From: Alienimonas chondri
GTDB taxonomy: Bacteria; Planctomycetota; Planctomycetia; Planctomycetales; Planctomycetaceae
Assembly (NCBI RefSeq): GCF_013036045.1
Contig: NZ_WTPX01000007.1
Location: 1-64,000 of the forward strand
Direction: 5' to 3'
DNA length: 64,000 bases
The notes under the pieces were generated by a model that saw only the letters and a program-made list of their open reading frames with translations, did no database searches and was not told the DNA's origin. Both the position numbers and the translations under genes were made by a program. This document shows positions 45,380 through 54,183 of this stretch, piece by piece; within the stretch, counting starts at the first letter, position 1, and each line of letters opens with the position of its first letter.

Positions 45380-46600
45380 TTGACGATACCAATTCCGTCG
45401 GCGACGGGACACGTCCTCGCCAACAGGGATTGTTGGACGGAGGACTCGCGGTGGCTGCTGTACGATCTGCGAACGGACGAGACCGTATTCGACGGCCGCC
45501 GGATCGAACGGGTCGACGTCGCGACCGGACGGATCGAGACGCTGTACGAAGCGCCGCCGACCGCCGCCTGCGGCGTCCCCACGACCCGCGGCGGGCACGC
45601 TCTGTTCCTCCGGGGGCCGGAGAACCCGACCGACGACTGGGCCTACGCGGCGTGGCATCGGTTCGGCATGACGGTGCCGATCGGCGGCCCGGCGACCATC
45701 CTCGACGCCCGCGACCTGTCCCCCCCGCGGACCCCCGGGGCGCTGCGGGGCGGCACCCATCTGCACACCTTCAGCCTCGACGGCCGGCGGGTCGCCTCGA
45801 CCTATGAGGACCATCTACTGGCCGTCGCCGACGATCCCGAGATTCCGCAGAACCGCCGCGTCGTCGCGGTGACCTGGCCGATTCCGACAGGCGTCCCCGC
45901 CGACCACCCGCGGAACCACGACGGTCGATTCACCGCCGTGGTGACCGAGGTCGCCGATGAACCGCGGCCGGGCAGCGACGAGATCGCCCGGGCGTACTCC
46001 GACGCCTGGCTGCCGGACTCCCGCGGCCTCGCCTTCTTCGGGGAGGTGCGGGGCGAACAGGGCGAAGCCTTCTCCGAGGTCTTCAAAGTCGAACTGCCGG
46101 ACGTCCCCGTCGCGGCCCCCGGCCGACCGCTGGAGGGCACGCCGACCACCCGTCCGAACCCGCCCGCCGGCGCCCGGCAAATCCGCCTGACGTTCACCGG
46201 CGCCGAGAAACACCCGGGCGTCTCCGGCCCCCGGCATTGGCCCGTCAGTTCTCCGACCGGCGAGATCGCGTTCTATCGAACCGGCGCGGACGGTCGCGTG
46301 CGGGTCTGCCTGATCAACAGCGGCGGCGGAGCGATCCGAGAGGTGACCGACGGCCGGATCGAACCGACCTCCGCGTGTACCTGGAGCCCGGACGGCGCCC
46401 GGATCGCCTTCATCGGCGACGGCAGCGTCTGCACGGTCGACGTGGTCGAGGGGCGGGTCGACCGTCTCACGGCGAACGCGGCGCCCGGGCCGACGCCCCA
46501 CGCCTGCGTATTCGCCCCGGACGGTTCGCGCATCGCGTATATGCAGCGGGTCGGGGATTGCGATCAGTTGTTCGTCGTCCCCGCGGGGGAGAACGGATGA
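45380..46600 (+). CDS. DUF3748 (YidR-like) beta-propeller protein
   Basis: 406 residues. It matches the DUF3748/YidR type: HVLANRDCWTEDSRWLLYDLR at the start, VFDGRRIERVDVATGRIETLYEAPP, FLRGPENPTDDWAYAAWHR and several TolB-like blade words (CTWSPDGARIAFIGDG, FAPDGSRIAYMQRV). No signal peptide is visible. The family is often found beside sugar-uptake or sialic-acid genes; its role is not established. The start is a TTG preceded by GGGGGGAAAG. Likely first gene of the sugar cluster that runs to 53955. Confidence 0.8.
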   Translation: MTIPIPSATGHVLANRDCWTEDSRWLLYDLRTDETVFDGRRIERVDVATGRIETLYEAPPTAACGVPTTRGGHALFLRGPENPTDDWAYAAWHRFGMTVPIGGPATILDARDLSPPRTPGALRGGTHLHTFSLDGRRVASTYEDHLLAVADDPEIPQNRRVVAVTWPIPTGVPADHPRNHDGRFTAVVTEVADEPRPGSDEIARAYSDAWLPDSRGLAFFGEVRGEQGEAFSEVFKVELPDVPVAAPGRPLEGTPTTRPNPPAGARQIRLTFTGAEKHPGVSGPRHWPVSSPTGEIAFYRTGADGRVRVCLINSGGGAIREVTDGRIEPTSACTWSPDGARIAFIGDGSVCTVDVVEGRVDRLTANAAPGPTPHACVFAPDGSRIAYMQRVGDCDQLFVVPAGENG

Positions 46601-46664
46601 ACGCCCCGACGCCCGCCGCCGTCGTCATAAAATCGACCGTCGTCGTCGAATCGCCCAGTTCAAA

Positions 46665-46670
46665 AAGAGG
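46665..46670 (+). promoter_or_regulatory. Ribosome binding site of the symporter gene
   Basis: AAGAGG lies six bases before the ATG at 46677, one of the few clear sites in the cluster, and fixes that start. Confidence 0.6.
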
Positions 46671-46676
46671 TGTGGA

Positions 46677-48272
46677 ATGATCGGCGCGTTTTCGGCCATC
46701 GACTGGATCGTATTAGCCGTGTACTTCACGGCGACGATGGCGCTGGGCTTCGCGTTCGCGCGGCGGGGCGGGTCTTCGGAGGGGTTTACCACCGGCAATC
46801 GATCGCTGCCGGGCTGGGTGTGCGGGCTGTCGATCTTCGCCACCTACCTCAGCAGCATCAGTTATCTGGCGCTGCCGGGGAAAAGCTTCGCCGACAATTG
46901 GAACCCGTTCGTTTTCAGCCTCGCGATCCCGATCGCGACGTTGATCGCGGTCAAATGGTTCGTCCCCTATTACAGAGCGAGCCGGGACGTCTCCGCCTAC
47001 GCCGCTTTGGAGCGCCGCTTCGGGCTGTGGGCGCGGATCTACGTCAGCGTGTTTTATCTGCTCACGCAGATCGCCCGGATGGGGGTGGTGATGTATCTGA
47101 TGGCCCTGCCCATGCGAATGCTGTTGGGCTGGGACATGGCGACGTTGATCCTCGTCACGGGCGTGTCCGTCACGATTTATTCGTTCGTCGGCGGCATCGC
47201 CGCGGTGATCTGGGCGGACGCGATTCAAGCGATCGTGCTGTCCGTCGGAGCGGTGGCCTGCCTGATCGCGATGCTGTGGGCGATCCCGGGCGGGGTCGGC
47301 ACGGTCGTGGAAGTCGCCGCGGAACAGGAGAAATTCTCGTTCGGTTCCTGGTCGATCGAGGACTGGACGACCTCGACGGTGTGGGTCGTGCTGCTGTACG
47401 GCATCGTCATTAATTTGCAGAACTTCGGCGTCGACCAGAGTTACGTCCAGCGATACATCGCCGCCGACTCCGACGTCGCCGCAAAGAAGAGCCTGTGGCT
47501 CGGCGGGTTGCTGTACGTCCCCATGAGCGCCCTGTTCTTCTTCATCGGGACGACGCTGTTCGTCTATTATCAATCGCTGCCGGAATCGTTGGCGGACGTG
47601 CGGAATATCGTCGCCGAGGAGCGAAATAACGCGGCCGAACCTGGCGAAGAGCCGACGGTCGCTGCGGAGTTGACGAACTCGAATATCGGCGACCGCGTCT
47701 TCCCGTATTTCATCGTCACGCAGATGCCCGCGGGCCTGCGGGGCCTGCTGATCGCAGCGATCTTCGCCGCGGCGATGAGCACCGTCTCGACCAGCCTGAA
47801 CTCCTCCGCCACGCTCATTCTCGAAGACTTCTACAAACGGTTCTTCTCCCCGGAGGCCGGCGAAACCGCCTCCGTCACGGTCCTGCGGGTCGCCACGGTG
47901 ATGTGGGGCGTCCTCGGAACCGGGATGGCCCTGGCGTTGATCCGATTGACGGACAGCGCATTAGATATCTGGTGGATGCTGGCGAGCATCTTTAGCGGCG
48001 GGATCGTCGGTCTGTTCCTGCTGGGCATGGCGAGCCGAACGAACTCCGCCGGGGCGGCGATCGCGGTGGTCTGCGGGCTGCATGTGGTCGCCTGGATGGC
48101 GCTCTCGCCGACCGACGTCTGGCCGGACGCCCTCGCCGATTATCGCTATACGCTGCACCCGAATCTCACCGCGGTGATCGGGACCGCCATTATTTTGGGC
48201 GTCGGGTTCCTCGCGGGCATTCCCCCGATCGGACGCCGGCCCGAGCCTCCCCCCGTCGAAGCGACCGTATGA
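46677..48272 (+). CDS. Sodium:solute symporter (SSS family)
   Basis: 531 residues with about 13-14 hydrophobic helices. Na+-coupled uptake of a sugar, acid or similar solute. SSS marks include IDWIVLAVYFTATMALGFAFARR, the second-helix GxxNGxxSLPGW-like region (FTTGNRSLPGWVCGLSIFATYLSSISYLALPG) and the YxGGxxAVIWADAIQAIVL segment near residue 170. The substrate cannot be told from sequence, but the cluster context suggests a monosaccharide. The stop overlaps the next start (ATGA), so the transporter and the lyase are co-translated. Confidence 0.94.
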   Translation: MIGAFSAIDWIVLAVYFTATMALGFAFARRGGSSEGFTTGNRSLPGWVCGLSIFATYLSSISYLALPGKSFADNWNPFVFSLAIPIATLIAVKWFVPYYRASRDVSAYAALERRFGLWARIYVSVFYLLTQIARMGVVMYLMALPMRMLLGWDMATLILVTGVSVTIYSFVGGIAAVIWADAIQAIVLSVGAVACLIAMLWAIPGGVGTVVEVAAEQEKFSFGSWSIEDWTTSTVWVVLLYGIVINLQNFGVDQSYVQRYIAADSDVAAKKSLWLGGLLYVPMSALFFFIGTTLFVYYQSLPESLADVRNIVAEERNNAAEPGEEPTVAAELTNSNIGDRVFPYFIVTQMPAGLRGLLIAAIFAAAMSTVSTSLNSSATLILEDFYKRFFSPEAGETASVTVLRVATVMWGVLGTGMALALIRLTDSALDIWWMLASIFSGGIVGLFLLGMASRTNSAGAAIAVVCGLHVVAWMALSPTDVWPDALADYRYTLHPNLTAVIGTAIILGVGFLAGIPPIGRRPEPPPVEATV

Positions 48273-49207
48273 GTCTATCTCGCTATCACGGCCTCGTGCC
48301 GCCGTTGGTCACGCCGCTGCGACCGTCCGAGAAGGGCCCGGACGAACTGGACCGCGACGGATTGGAGCGGCTGATCGCCCACGTCGTCGCCGGCGGCGTC
48401 CATGGCCTGTTCGCCTTGGGCAGCAGCGGCGAGGGGCCGTCGTTAAGCCACCGATTGCAGCGCGACGTGGTCAGCGCGGCCTGCGAAAGCGTCGCCGCCG
48501 GCGGGCGCCGCGTCCCGCTGCTCATCGGCGTGACGGACACCTCCGCGGAAGAATCGATCGCTCTCGCCCGGCATGCCGCGGACTGCGGAGCCGACGCCGT
48601 CGTCCTCGCTCCGCCCTACTACTTTCCCGCCGGCCAGACCGAATTGCGGCAATACGTCGAACGACTGGTTCAGGAGATCCCGCTGCCGGTGATGCTCTAT
48701 AATATGCCGGCGCTGACGAAGGTCGTGTTCGAAATCGACACGGTGGAGGCGCTGTCGCAGCTCGACCCGATCGTCGGCGTGAAGGACTCCGGCGGCGACC
48801 TCGACTATTTCGCCCGCCTTGTCGAATTAAAGAAGCGTCTGCGGCCGGACTGGAGCGTCCTGATCGGCCCGGAAAGCAAGCTGGCGGAGTCGCTCCGTCT
48901 CGGCGGCGACGGCGGCGTGTGCGGCGGGGCGAACGTCTTCCCCAAGCTGTTCGTCGCCCTGTATATCGCCGCGGTCGCGGGGGATGACGCCGCCGTCGCC
49001 CGGCTTCAACAGCAGGTCGAGCGATTGGGGGCGATGTACGACATCGGCAAGTACGCCTCCCGTCATATCAAAGCGATAAAGTCGGCATTGTCGCTGCGGG
49101 GGATCTGCGGCGACGCCCTCGCCGAGCCCTTCAATAAGTTTCTCCCGCCGGAGCGAGCGAAGGTCGCCGCGGTGTTGGAAACGATCGACGCGGAATGGAC
49201 TTCATGA
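48269..49207 (+). CDS. DapA-family lyase/aldolase
   Basis: 312 residues, TIM-barrel. The substrate-binding GSSGEGPSLS is at 51-60, catalytic Y144 (MLYNMPALT) and Schiff-base lysine K172 (VGVKDSGGD). This family includes dihydrodipicolinate synthase, N-acetylneuraminate lyase and 2-keto-3-deoxy-sugar-acid aldolases. In this sugar cluster a keto-acid or sugar-acid aldolase is more likely than lysine synthesis. Starts within the symporter stop (ATGA). Confidence 0.9.
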   Translation: MSLSRYHGLVPPLVTPLRPSEKGPDELDRDGLERLIAHVVAGGVHGLFALGSSGEGPSLSHRLQRDVVSAACESVAAGGRRVPLLIGVTDTSAEESIALARHAADCGADAVVLAPPYYFPAGQTELRQYVERLVQEIPLPVMLYNMPALTKVVFEIDTVEALSQLDPIVGVKDSGGDLDYFARLVELKKRLRPDWSVLIGPESKLAESLRLGGDGGVCGGANVFPKLFVALYIAAVAGDDAAVARLQQQVERLGAMYDIGKYASRHIKAIKSALSLRGICGDALAEPFNKFLPPERAKVAAVLETIDAEWTS

Positions 49208-49273
49208 CACCGCGTCTCTCCTCCGCAGTCTCCGGAACGCTCCTTCTCTGTAGCTCGAAAGTCGTCTGACACG

Positions 49274-50878
49274 ATGACCGCCGTCGCCCTCGGATTGGAT
49301 TTCGGAACCGAGTCGGTCCGTGCGCTGCTCGCCGATGCGGACGGGAACGAACGCGGCACGGCGGAGGCGAATTATGAACATGGGCAGATCGTTCGATCGC
49401 TGCCCGGACCGGACCGCCCGCTGCCGCCCCGCTTCGCTCTGCAGGACCCAGACGACTGGCTCGCCGCCGCCGCGGTCGCCGTGCGGGCGGCGCTGACCGA
49501 AGCGGACCTCGATCCGAGCGAAGTCGTGGGCGTCGGCGTGGACTTCACCAGTTGCACGATGCTGCCGACGACCAACGACGGCACGCCGCTCTGCAAGCTG
49601 GACCGCTTCGCCGACCAGCCGCACGCTTGGCCGAAGTTGTGGAAGCACCATGGCGCCGTCGCACAGACGGCTCATATGAACCGCATCGCTGCGGAGCGGG
49701 ACGAAGCGTTTCTCATACGATACGGCGGCATCATCGGGCTGGAGTGGCTCCAACCGAAGATGTTGGAGGCGATCGAGGACGCTCCGGAGATCGCCGCCGC
49801 CGCGGAGGTGTGGCTCGAAGGGGGCGACTGGTTCGTCTGGCGACTCGTCGGCGGCGAGGCCGATACACTGCCTCGTTCGACCTGTCAGGCGGGCTATAAA
49901 GCATTGTGGTCGAAGGAGGAGGGCTACCCGAGCGACGACTACTTCGCCGCCGTGCATCCCGATCTCGCCGAGGCGGTGCGAACGAAGCTGCCCGGGCGGA
50001 AACTGGCGCCGGGCGAGGTCGCCGGACGGCTGACGGAGGAGCGGGCTGCGGCGCTGGGGTTGCCCGCGGGGATCGCGGTCTCCGCGGCGGTGATCGACGC
50101 TCACGCGGCCGTCCCCGGCGTCGGCGCCGCGGCGCCCGGGACGCTGGTGATGGTGCTGGGGACGAGTAGTTGTCACATGCTGAACGCCACGGAAGAACAA
50201 TTCGTCCCCGGCCTGGCCGGCGTCGTGGAGGGCGGCATCCTGCCGGGGCTGTTCGGTTATGAAACCGGCCAGGCGGCCGTCGGCGACGCCTTTGATTGGT
50301 TGAAGAGACTGGTCGGGCATGATTCGTTCGACTCAATGTCGGCCGATGCGATGAGGCTGCCGCCGGGGGCGGACGGCGTGCGTTGTCTTGATTGGCTGAA
50401 CGGCTGCCGCACCCCGTTGATGGACGGCTCCCTGCGGGGAGCGTTCACCGGACTGTCGCTGAACGCCGGGCCGGGCCATTTGTACCGGGCATTGCTGGAG
50501 GCCTCCGCGTGCGGACTGCGGTGGATCGTGGATCTGCATCGCGAGAACGGCGTGCCGATCGAACGCCTGATCGCGACCGGCGGCCTGCCGCATCACAACC
50601 CGGAACTGGTGCGTATCTACGCCGACGTGCTGGGCGAACCGATCGACGTGCACCCCGCACGGCAAGCTCCGGCGCTGGGGGCGGCGATCTTGGGGATGGT
50701 CGCCGCCGGTCGGTTCGACACCGTCGCGGAGACGATCGAAGCGATGGCCGAACCCGTCCCCGTCGAGGCCCGCATCGCGCCGAACGCGGAGGCCGCCGCT
50801 CTCTATCAAACGGTGTATCAAGACTATCGTCGGCTCGCCGAAACCTTCGGACCGACTTCGCCAGCAGGTATAAATTGA
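49274..50878 (+). CDS. FGGY-family kinase, ribulokinase-like
   Basis: 534 residues, typical of AraB (about 550). FGGY kinases phosphorylate ketoses or polyols with ATP. AraB-like features: LGLDFGTESVRALL at the start, GVGVDFTSCTMLP (about 78-90), later VLGTSSCHMLN and a C-terminal ATGGLPHHNPELVRIYADVLGEPI. AraB phosphorylates L-ribulose; with a fucose-isomerase-type gene in the same cluster, L-fuculose or another ketose is also possible. The stop codon TGA overlaps the sulfatase start. Confidence 0.9.
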   Translation: MTAVALGLDFGTESVRALLADADGNERGTAEANYEHGQIVRSLPGPDRPLPPRFALQDPDDWLAAAAVAVRAALTEADLDPSEVVGVGVDFTSCTMLPTTNDGTPLCKLDRFADQPHAWPKLWKHHGAVAQTAHMNRIAAERDEAFLIRYGGIIGLEWLQPKMLEAIEDAPEIAAAAEVWLEGGDWFVWRLVGGEADTLPRSTCQAGYKALWSKEEGYPSDDYFAAVHPDLAEAVRTKLPGRKLAPGEVAGRLTEERAAALGLPAGIAVSAAVIDAHAAVPGVGAAAPGTLVMVLGTSSCHMLNATEEQFVPGLAGVVEGGILPGLFGYETGQAAVGDAFDWLKRLVGHDSFDSMSADAMRLPPGADGVRCLDWLNGCRTPLMDGSLRGAFTGLSLNAGPGHLYRALLEASACGLRWIVDLHRENGVPIERLIATGGLPHHNPELVRIYADVLGEPIDVHPARQAPALGAAILGMVAAGRFDTVAETIEAMAEPVPVEARIAPNAEAAALYQTVYQDYRRLAETFGPTSPAGIN

Positions 50879-52308
50879 TGTCCGTCACGTCGCTGCTCGC
50901 GTGCTCCCTGCTCGCGGCCCCGCTCCCCGGCGCCCCGCCCTCTGAGAATAAGGGGCGGCCAAATATTTTGCTTATACTCGCCGACGATCTGGGGTATCAA
51001 GACCTCGGCTGTTACGGCGGGCCGTTCGAGACGCCCGCGCTGGACCGGCTGGCGTCGGAGGGGGTTCGGTTCACGCAGGCCTACGCGCCGGCGCCGATCT
51101 GCTCCGCCAGCCGGGCGGCGATCCTCACCGGCCGGTCGCCGGCGCGGCTGAACTTCACGTTCGTCACCAAACCGGAGGCCGGAAGACAGGCGATCCCCGG
51201 GGCGCCGCTGAAAACGCCTCCCTATACGCTGCAACTCCCGTTGGAAGAGGTGACGACCGCGGAGGTGCTCGGCGACGCCGGATACGACACCGCGTTCTTC
51301 GGCAAGTGGCATCTGAACCCGCATCACGGCCGCTATCTCGGTTGGAGCCCGGAGTTCGGCCCGCCGAAGCAGGGGTTTGAGACTGCCGTCGAGGATTTCG
51401 GCGGACACCCTTATAACACCGACCGCTCGAAGGAACCGACGCCCGACGGGGCGTTCCCCGAAGACTCCCTCACCGATCGGGCGATTGATTATCTTGAGAA
51501 CCGCGGCACGGACGCGGCGCCGTTTTATCTGCACGTCAGTCACTTCTATGTGCACACCCCGGTGAAGCCGCGGGCGAAGTGGCTGACAGACCGATATCGA
51601 AACGAATCCGGTATGCAGCAGTCGCGGGCGCAGTACGCCGCATTCGTGCAAACGCTGGATCATCAGGTCGGTCGGCTCTTAACGGCGCTCGAAGAATCCG
51701 GCCTTACTGAGAACACGCTGGTCGTGTTCTTCAGCGACAACGGCGGCGATCCGCGGTTCGCCCGTCACGCTCCGCTGCGGGGGCATAAATGGACGCTCTA
51801 CGAAGGCGGCGTGCGGGTGCCCATGATCGTCCGCGGCCCCGGCGTGCCGGTCGGCAAAACGATCGACGCGCCGGTGATCGGGACGGACCTCCTGCCCACC
51901 TTCGCCGACTACGCCGGTGTGATCCCCTTGAACACGCGCCCGCTGGACGGCATCTCGATTCGGCGGCGTATCGAAGGGCACGGCGAACCGCGGGGCGCCC
52001 GGAAGATGCTCTGGCACTTCCCCTATTATCACCCGGAGACAGGCGTCGCGTTCCCCACCCGGCCGGTCGGTTGGAACGATCCGCAGGCGCCGTTCGTCGG
52101 CCCGCATTCGGCGCTGATGGTCGGCGGCTACAAAGCCATTTATTTCTACGAGACCGAGGCCCTCGAACTGTACGACCTCTCCGCCGACCCGGGGGAGAGA
52201 ACCGACCTCGCCGCAAACGATCCGGCGCTGCGTGAGCTTTGGAAAGACCGGTTGTTCGACCGGTTGGCCGCCGTCGACGCCCGACTGCCCGAATCTGCCG
52301 ATCGCTGA
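50878..52308 (+). CDS. Exported sulfatase in the sugar cluster
   Basis: 476 residues starting MSVTSLLACSLLAAPLPG, a signal peptide; this ATG overlaps the kinase stop by one base, so they are coupled. Sulfatase domain: RPNILLILADDLGYQDLGCYGG, formylglycine motif CSASR at 75-79 (ICSASRAAILTGRSPARL), FFGKWHLNPHHG, FFSDNGGDPRF and the ELYDLSADPGERTDL tail. It would remove sulfate outside the cytoplasm before the sugar is taken up. Its place inside the operon links sulfate removal to the metabolism of one specific sugar. Confidence 0.93.
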   Translation: MSVTSLLACSLLAAPLPGAPPSENKGRPNILLILADDLGYQDLGCYGGPFETPALDRLASEGVRFTQAYAPAPICSASRAAILTGRSPARLNFTFVTKPEAGRQAIPGAPLKTPPYTLQLPLEEVTTAEVLGDAGYDTAFFGKWHLNPHHGRYLGWSPEFGPPKQGFETAVEDFGGHPYNTDRSKEPTPDGAFPEDSLTDRAIDYLENRGTDAAPFYLHVSHFYVHTPVKPRAKWLTDRYRNESGMQQSRAQYAAFVQTLDHQVGRLLTALEESGLTENTLVVFFSDNGGDPRFARHAPLRGHKWTLYEGGVRVPMIVRGPGVPVGKTIDAPVIGTDLLPTFADYAGVIPLNTRPLDGISIRRRIEGHGEPRGARKMLWHFPYYHPETGVAFPTRPVGWNDPQAPFVGPHSALMVGGYKAIYFYETEALELYDLSADPGERTDLAANDPALRELWKDRLFDRLAAVDARLPESADR

Positions 52309-52341
52309 TCGTTCCCGTCACCCTTAACAATTCATCTCATT

Positions 52342-53955
52342 ATGTCCTCCCCCGTGCAACTCGTCGCCTCGGGCGACCTGCGTGAGTCCGCGAATCGCGC
52401 CTGCTGGCCGGCCCAGGCGGAGATGGAAGCCGCGCTCTCGACCGCCGTCGAACGCTGCGGCGCCCAACTGGTCCGCGGTCACGCCGTCGACGCGGACCGC
52501 GGACACGGGTTCATCGCGTCGCAGCGGGAAGGAATCGACATCTTCGCCACGCTGGACCCGGAGGCGCCGCTGATCGTGGCGGAGGCGGTCTGGCAATACT
52601 CGCACCATGTGCTCGCCGGGCTGACGACGCATCGCGGGCCGATTCTCACGGTCGCAAACTGGTCCGGGCAGTGGCCGGGGCTGGTGGGGTTGCTGAACCT
52701 CAACGGCTCGCTGGCGAAAGCGGGGGTGCCGTTCGATTCGCTGTGGAGCGAGACGTTCGAAGACGAGTGGTTCACCTCCCGTTTGAGCGCCTGGCTGAAC
52801 GGTAGGACTATCGAGCATGACCTCTCGCATGTCCGCCCGTTCAAACCCTCCGCCGCCGCGGAGGAGGCCCGCCGAGTGGGCGAGGAGATCGCTGCAGAAC
52901 TCCAGCAGCGAAAGGCGATCCTCGGCGTGTTCGACGAGGGCTGCATGGGGATGTTCAACGCGATCATTCCCGACCATCTCTTGATGCCCTGCGGCGTCTT
53001 CAAAGAGCGGCTCAGCCAGTCCGCCCTCTATCACGAGACGAAACAGGTCGCGGACGCGGAGGCCGACGCCGTGCGGACGTGGCTCGAAGAGCGGGGAATG
53101 ACCTTCCATACCGGTCCGAACCATGATGAAAACCTGACGGACGCTCAGATTCGCGATCAGTGCCGCATGTACGTCGCCGCCGTGCGGATCGCCGACGACT
53201 TCGGCTGCGACGCGATCGGCATTCAATATCAACAGGGACTCAAAGACCTGCTGCCGGCCAGCGATCTGGTCGAGGGGATGCTGAACAACGGCGATCGCCC
53301 CCCGGTTCGCAGTCGGGACGGCGAGCGAGTGCTCTACGAAGGCCGCCCGCTGACGCACTTCAATGAAGTGGACGAGTGCGCGGGACTGGACGGTTTATTG
53401 ACCGAACGGGTGCATCGGGCGCTGGGCCAACCCACGGAGAACACGCTGCACGACCTGCGGTGGTCCGACGAAGACGCCAGCGGCACGGTCGAGGGGGAGA
53501 TCTGGGTGCTGGAGATCAGCGGCGCCGCCCCGCCGGCCCACTTCGAAGGCGGTTGGGCGGGGGCGGAAGGGTTCCGTCAGCCGGGGATGTATTTCCCCTC
53601 CGGCGGCAGCACGGTGCGGGGGATTAGCAAACCGGGGCCGGTGGTGTGGTCGCGGATCTTCGTCGAGGACGACCGCCTGCATATGGATCTCGGCCTCGCC
53701 GACGCGGTTGCGTTGCCGCGTGAGGAGACTGAACGCCGTTGGAACGCGACGACGCCGCAATGGCCGATCATGCACGCCGTGCTGCGCGGGGTGAGCCGCG
53801 ATCAAATGATGGCCCGGCACCGGGCGAATCATATTCAGGTCGCCTATGCGAACTCCGAGGCGGAGGCGACGACCGCCTTACACGCCAAGGCCGCCGCCGC
53901 CGCCGCGCTCGGCATGACGGTGTCCCTTTGCGGAACGACGGACGGGGCGGAATAA
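52342..53955 (+). CDS. L-fucose/L-arabinose isomerase-like protein
   Basis: 537 residues. Resembles the FucI/AraA sugar isomerase superfamily, which interconverts aldoses and ketoses with Mn2+: [21 protein letters not shown] (about 95-115), [18 protein letters not shown] (about 195-212) and [18 protein letters not shown] (about 290-307), which contain acidic and His residues expected at the metal site. The substrate is unclear; fucose or a related deoxy sugar is favoured by the sulfatase next door. Last gene of the plus-strand cluster. Confidence 0.8.
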   Translation: MSSPVQLVASGDLRESANRACWPAQAEMEAALSTAVERCGAQLVRGHAVDADRGHGFIASQREGIDIFATLDPEAPLIVAEAVWQYSHHVLAGLTTHRGPILTVANWSGQWPGLVGLLNLNGSLAKAGVPFDSLWSETFEDEWFTSRLSAWLNGRTIEHDLSHVRPFKPSAAAEEARRVGEEIAAELQQRKAILGVFDEGCMGMFNAIIPDHLLMPCGVFKERLSQSALYHETKQVADAEADAVRTWLEERGMTFHTGPNHDENLTDAQIRDQCRMYVAAVRIADDFGCDAIGIQYQQGLKDLLPASDLVEGMLNNGDRPPVRSRDGERVLYEGRPLTHFNEVDECAGLDGLLTERVHRALGQPTENTLHDLRWSDEDASGTVEGEIWVLEISGAAPPAHFEGGWAGAEGFRQPGMYFPSGGSTVRGISKPGPVVWSRIFVEDDRLHMDLGLADAVALPREETERRWNATTPQWPIMHAVLRGVSRDQMMARHRANHIQVAYANSEAEATTALHAKAAAAAALGMTVSLCGTTDGAE

Positions 53956-53980
53956 ACCCACAACCCATTTGCACAATCTG

Positions 53981-54012
53981 GCAGCCCGAGGCGCAAGCCG
54001 AGGCTGAGTGAG
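53981..54012. repeat. Diverged REP-like word
   Basis: GCCCGAGGCGCAAGCCGAGG resembles the arm CCCGAAGCGTCAGCGAGGG of the palindrome at 1378. It lies in the gap between the convergent isomerase and heme-protein genes and has no clear second arm. Confidence 0.45.
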
Positions 54013-54138
54013 GATTGCATTCTGAACGACCTCGCCCAGGCCTGTCAGCATTGAACGAAACGAACAACGGACGAACGCCCGGCTGGAGCGACGGAACCGT
54101 GAAACGTGGTTTGGCGGTTTCAGCCCCCTCACCCCCGG

Positions 54139-54167
54139 CCCCTCTCCCCCAAAAAAGGGGAGAGGGG
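54139..54167. terminator. 11-bp hairpin in a convergent gap
   Basis: CCCCTCTCCCC (54139-54149) pairs with GGGGAGAGGGG (54157-54167) across a loop of CAAAAAA. It sits between two convergent genes; there is no T-tract, so it may be a terminator or simply a common repeat. Confidence 0.5.
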
Positions 54168-54183
54168 AGCAGCGGCATGACGC

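Noticed and set aside
43268..45814. An 848-codon open frame on the minus strand opposite the autotransporter
   Set aside because: Low-complexity shadow; the plus-strand product has signal peptide, repeats and a barrel.
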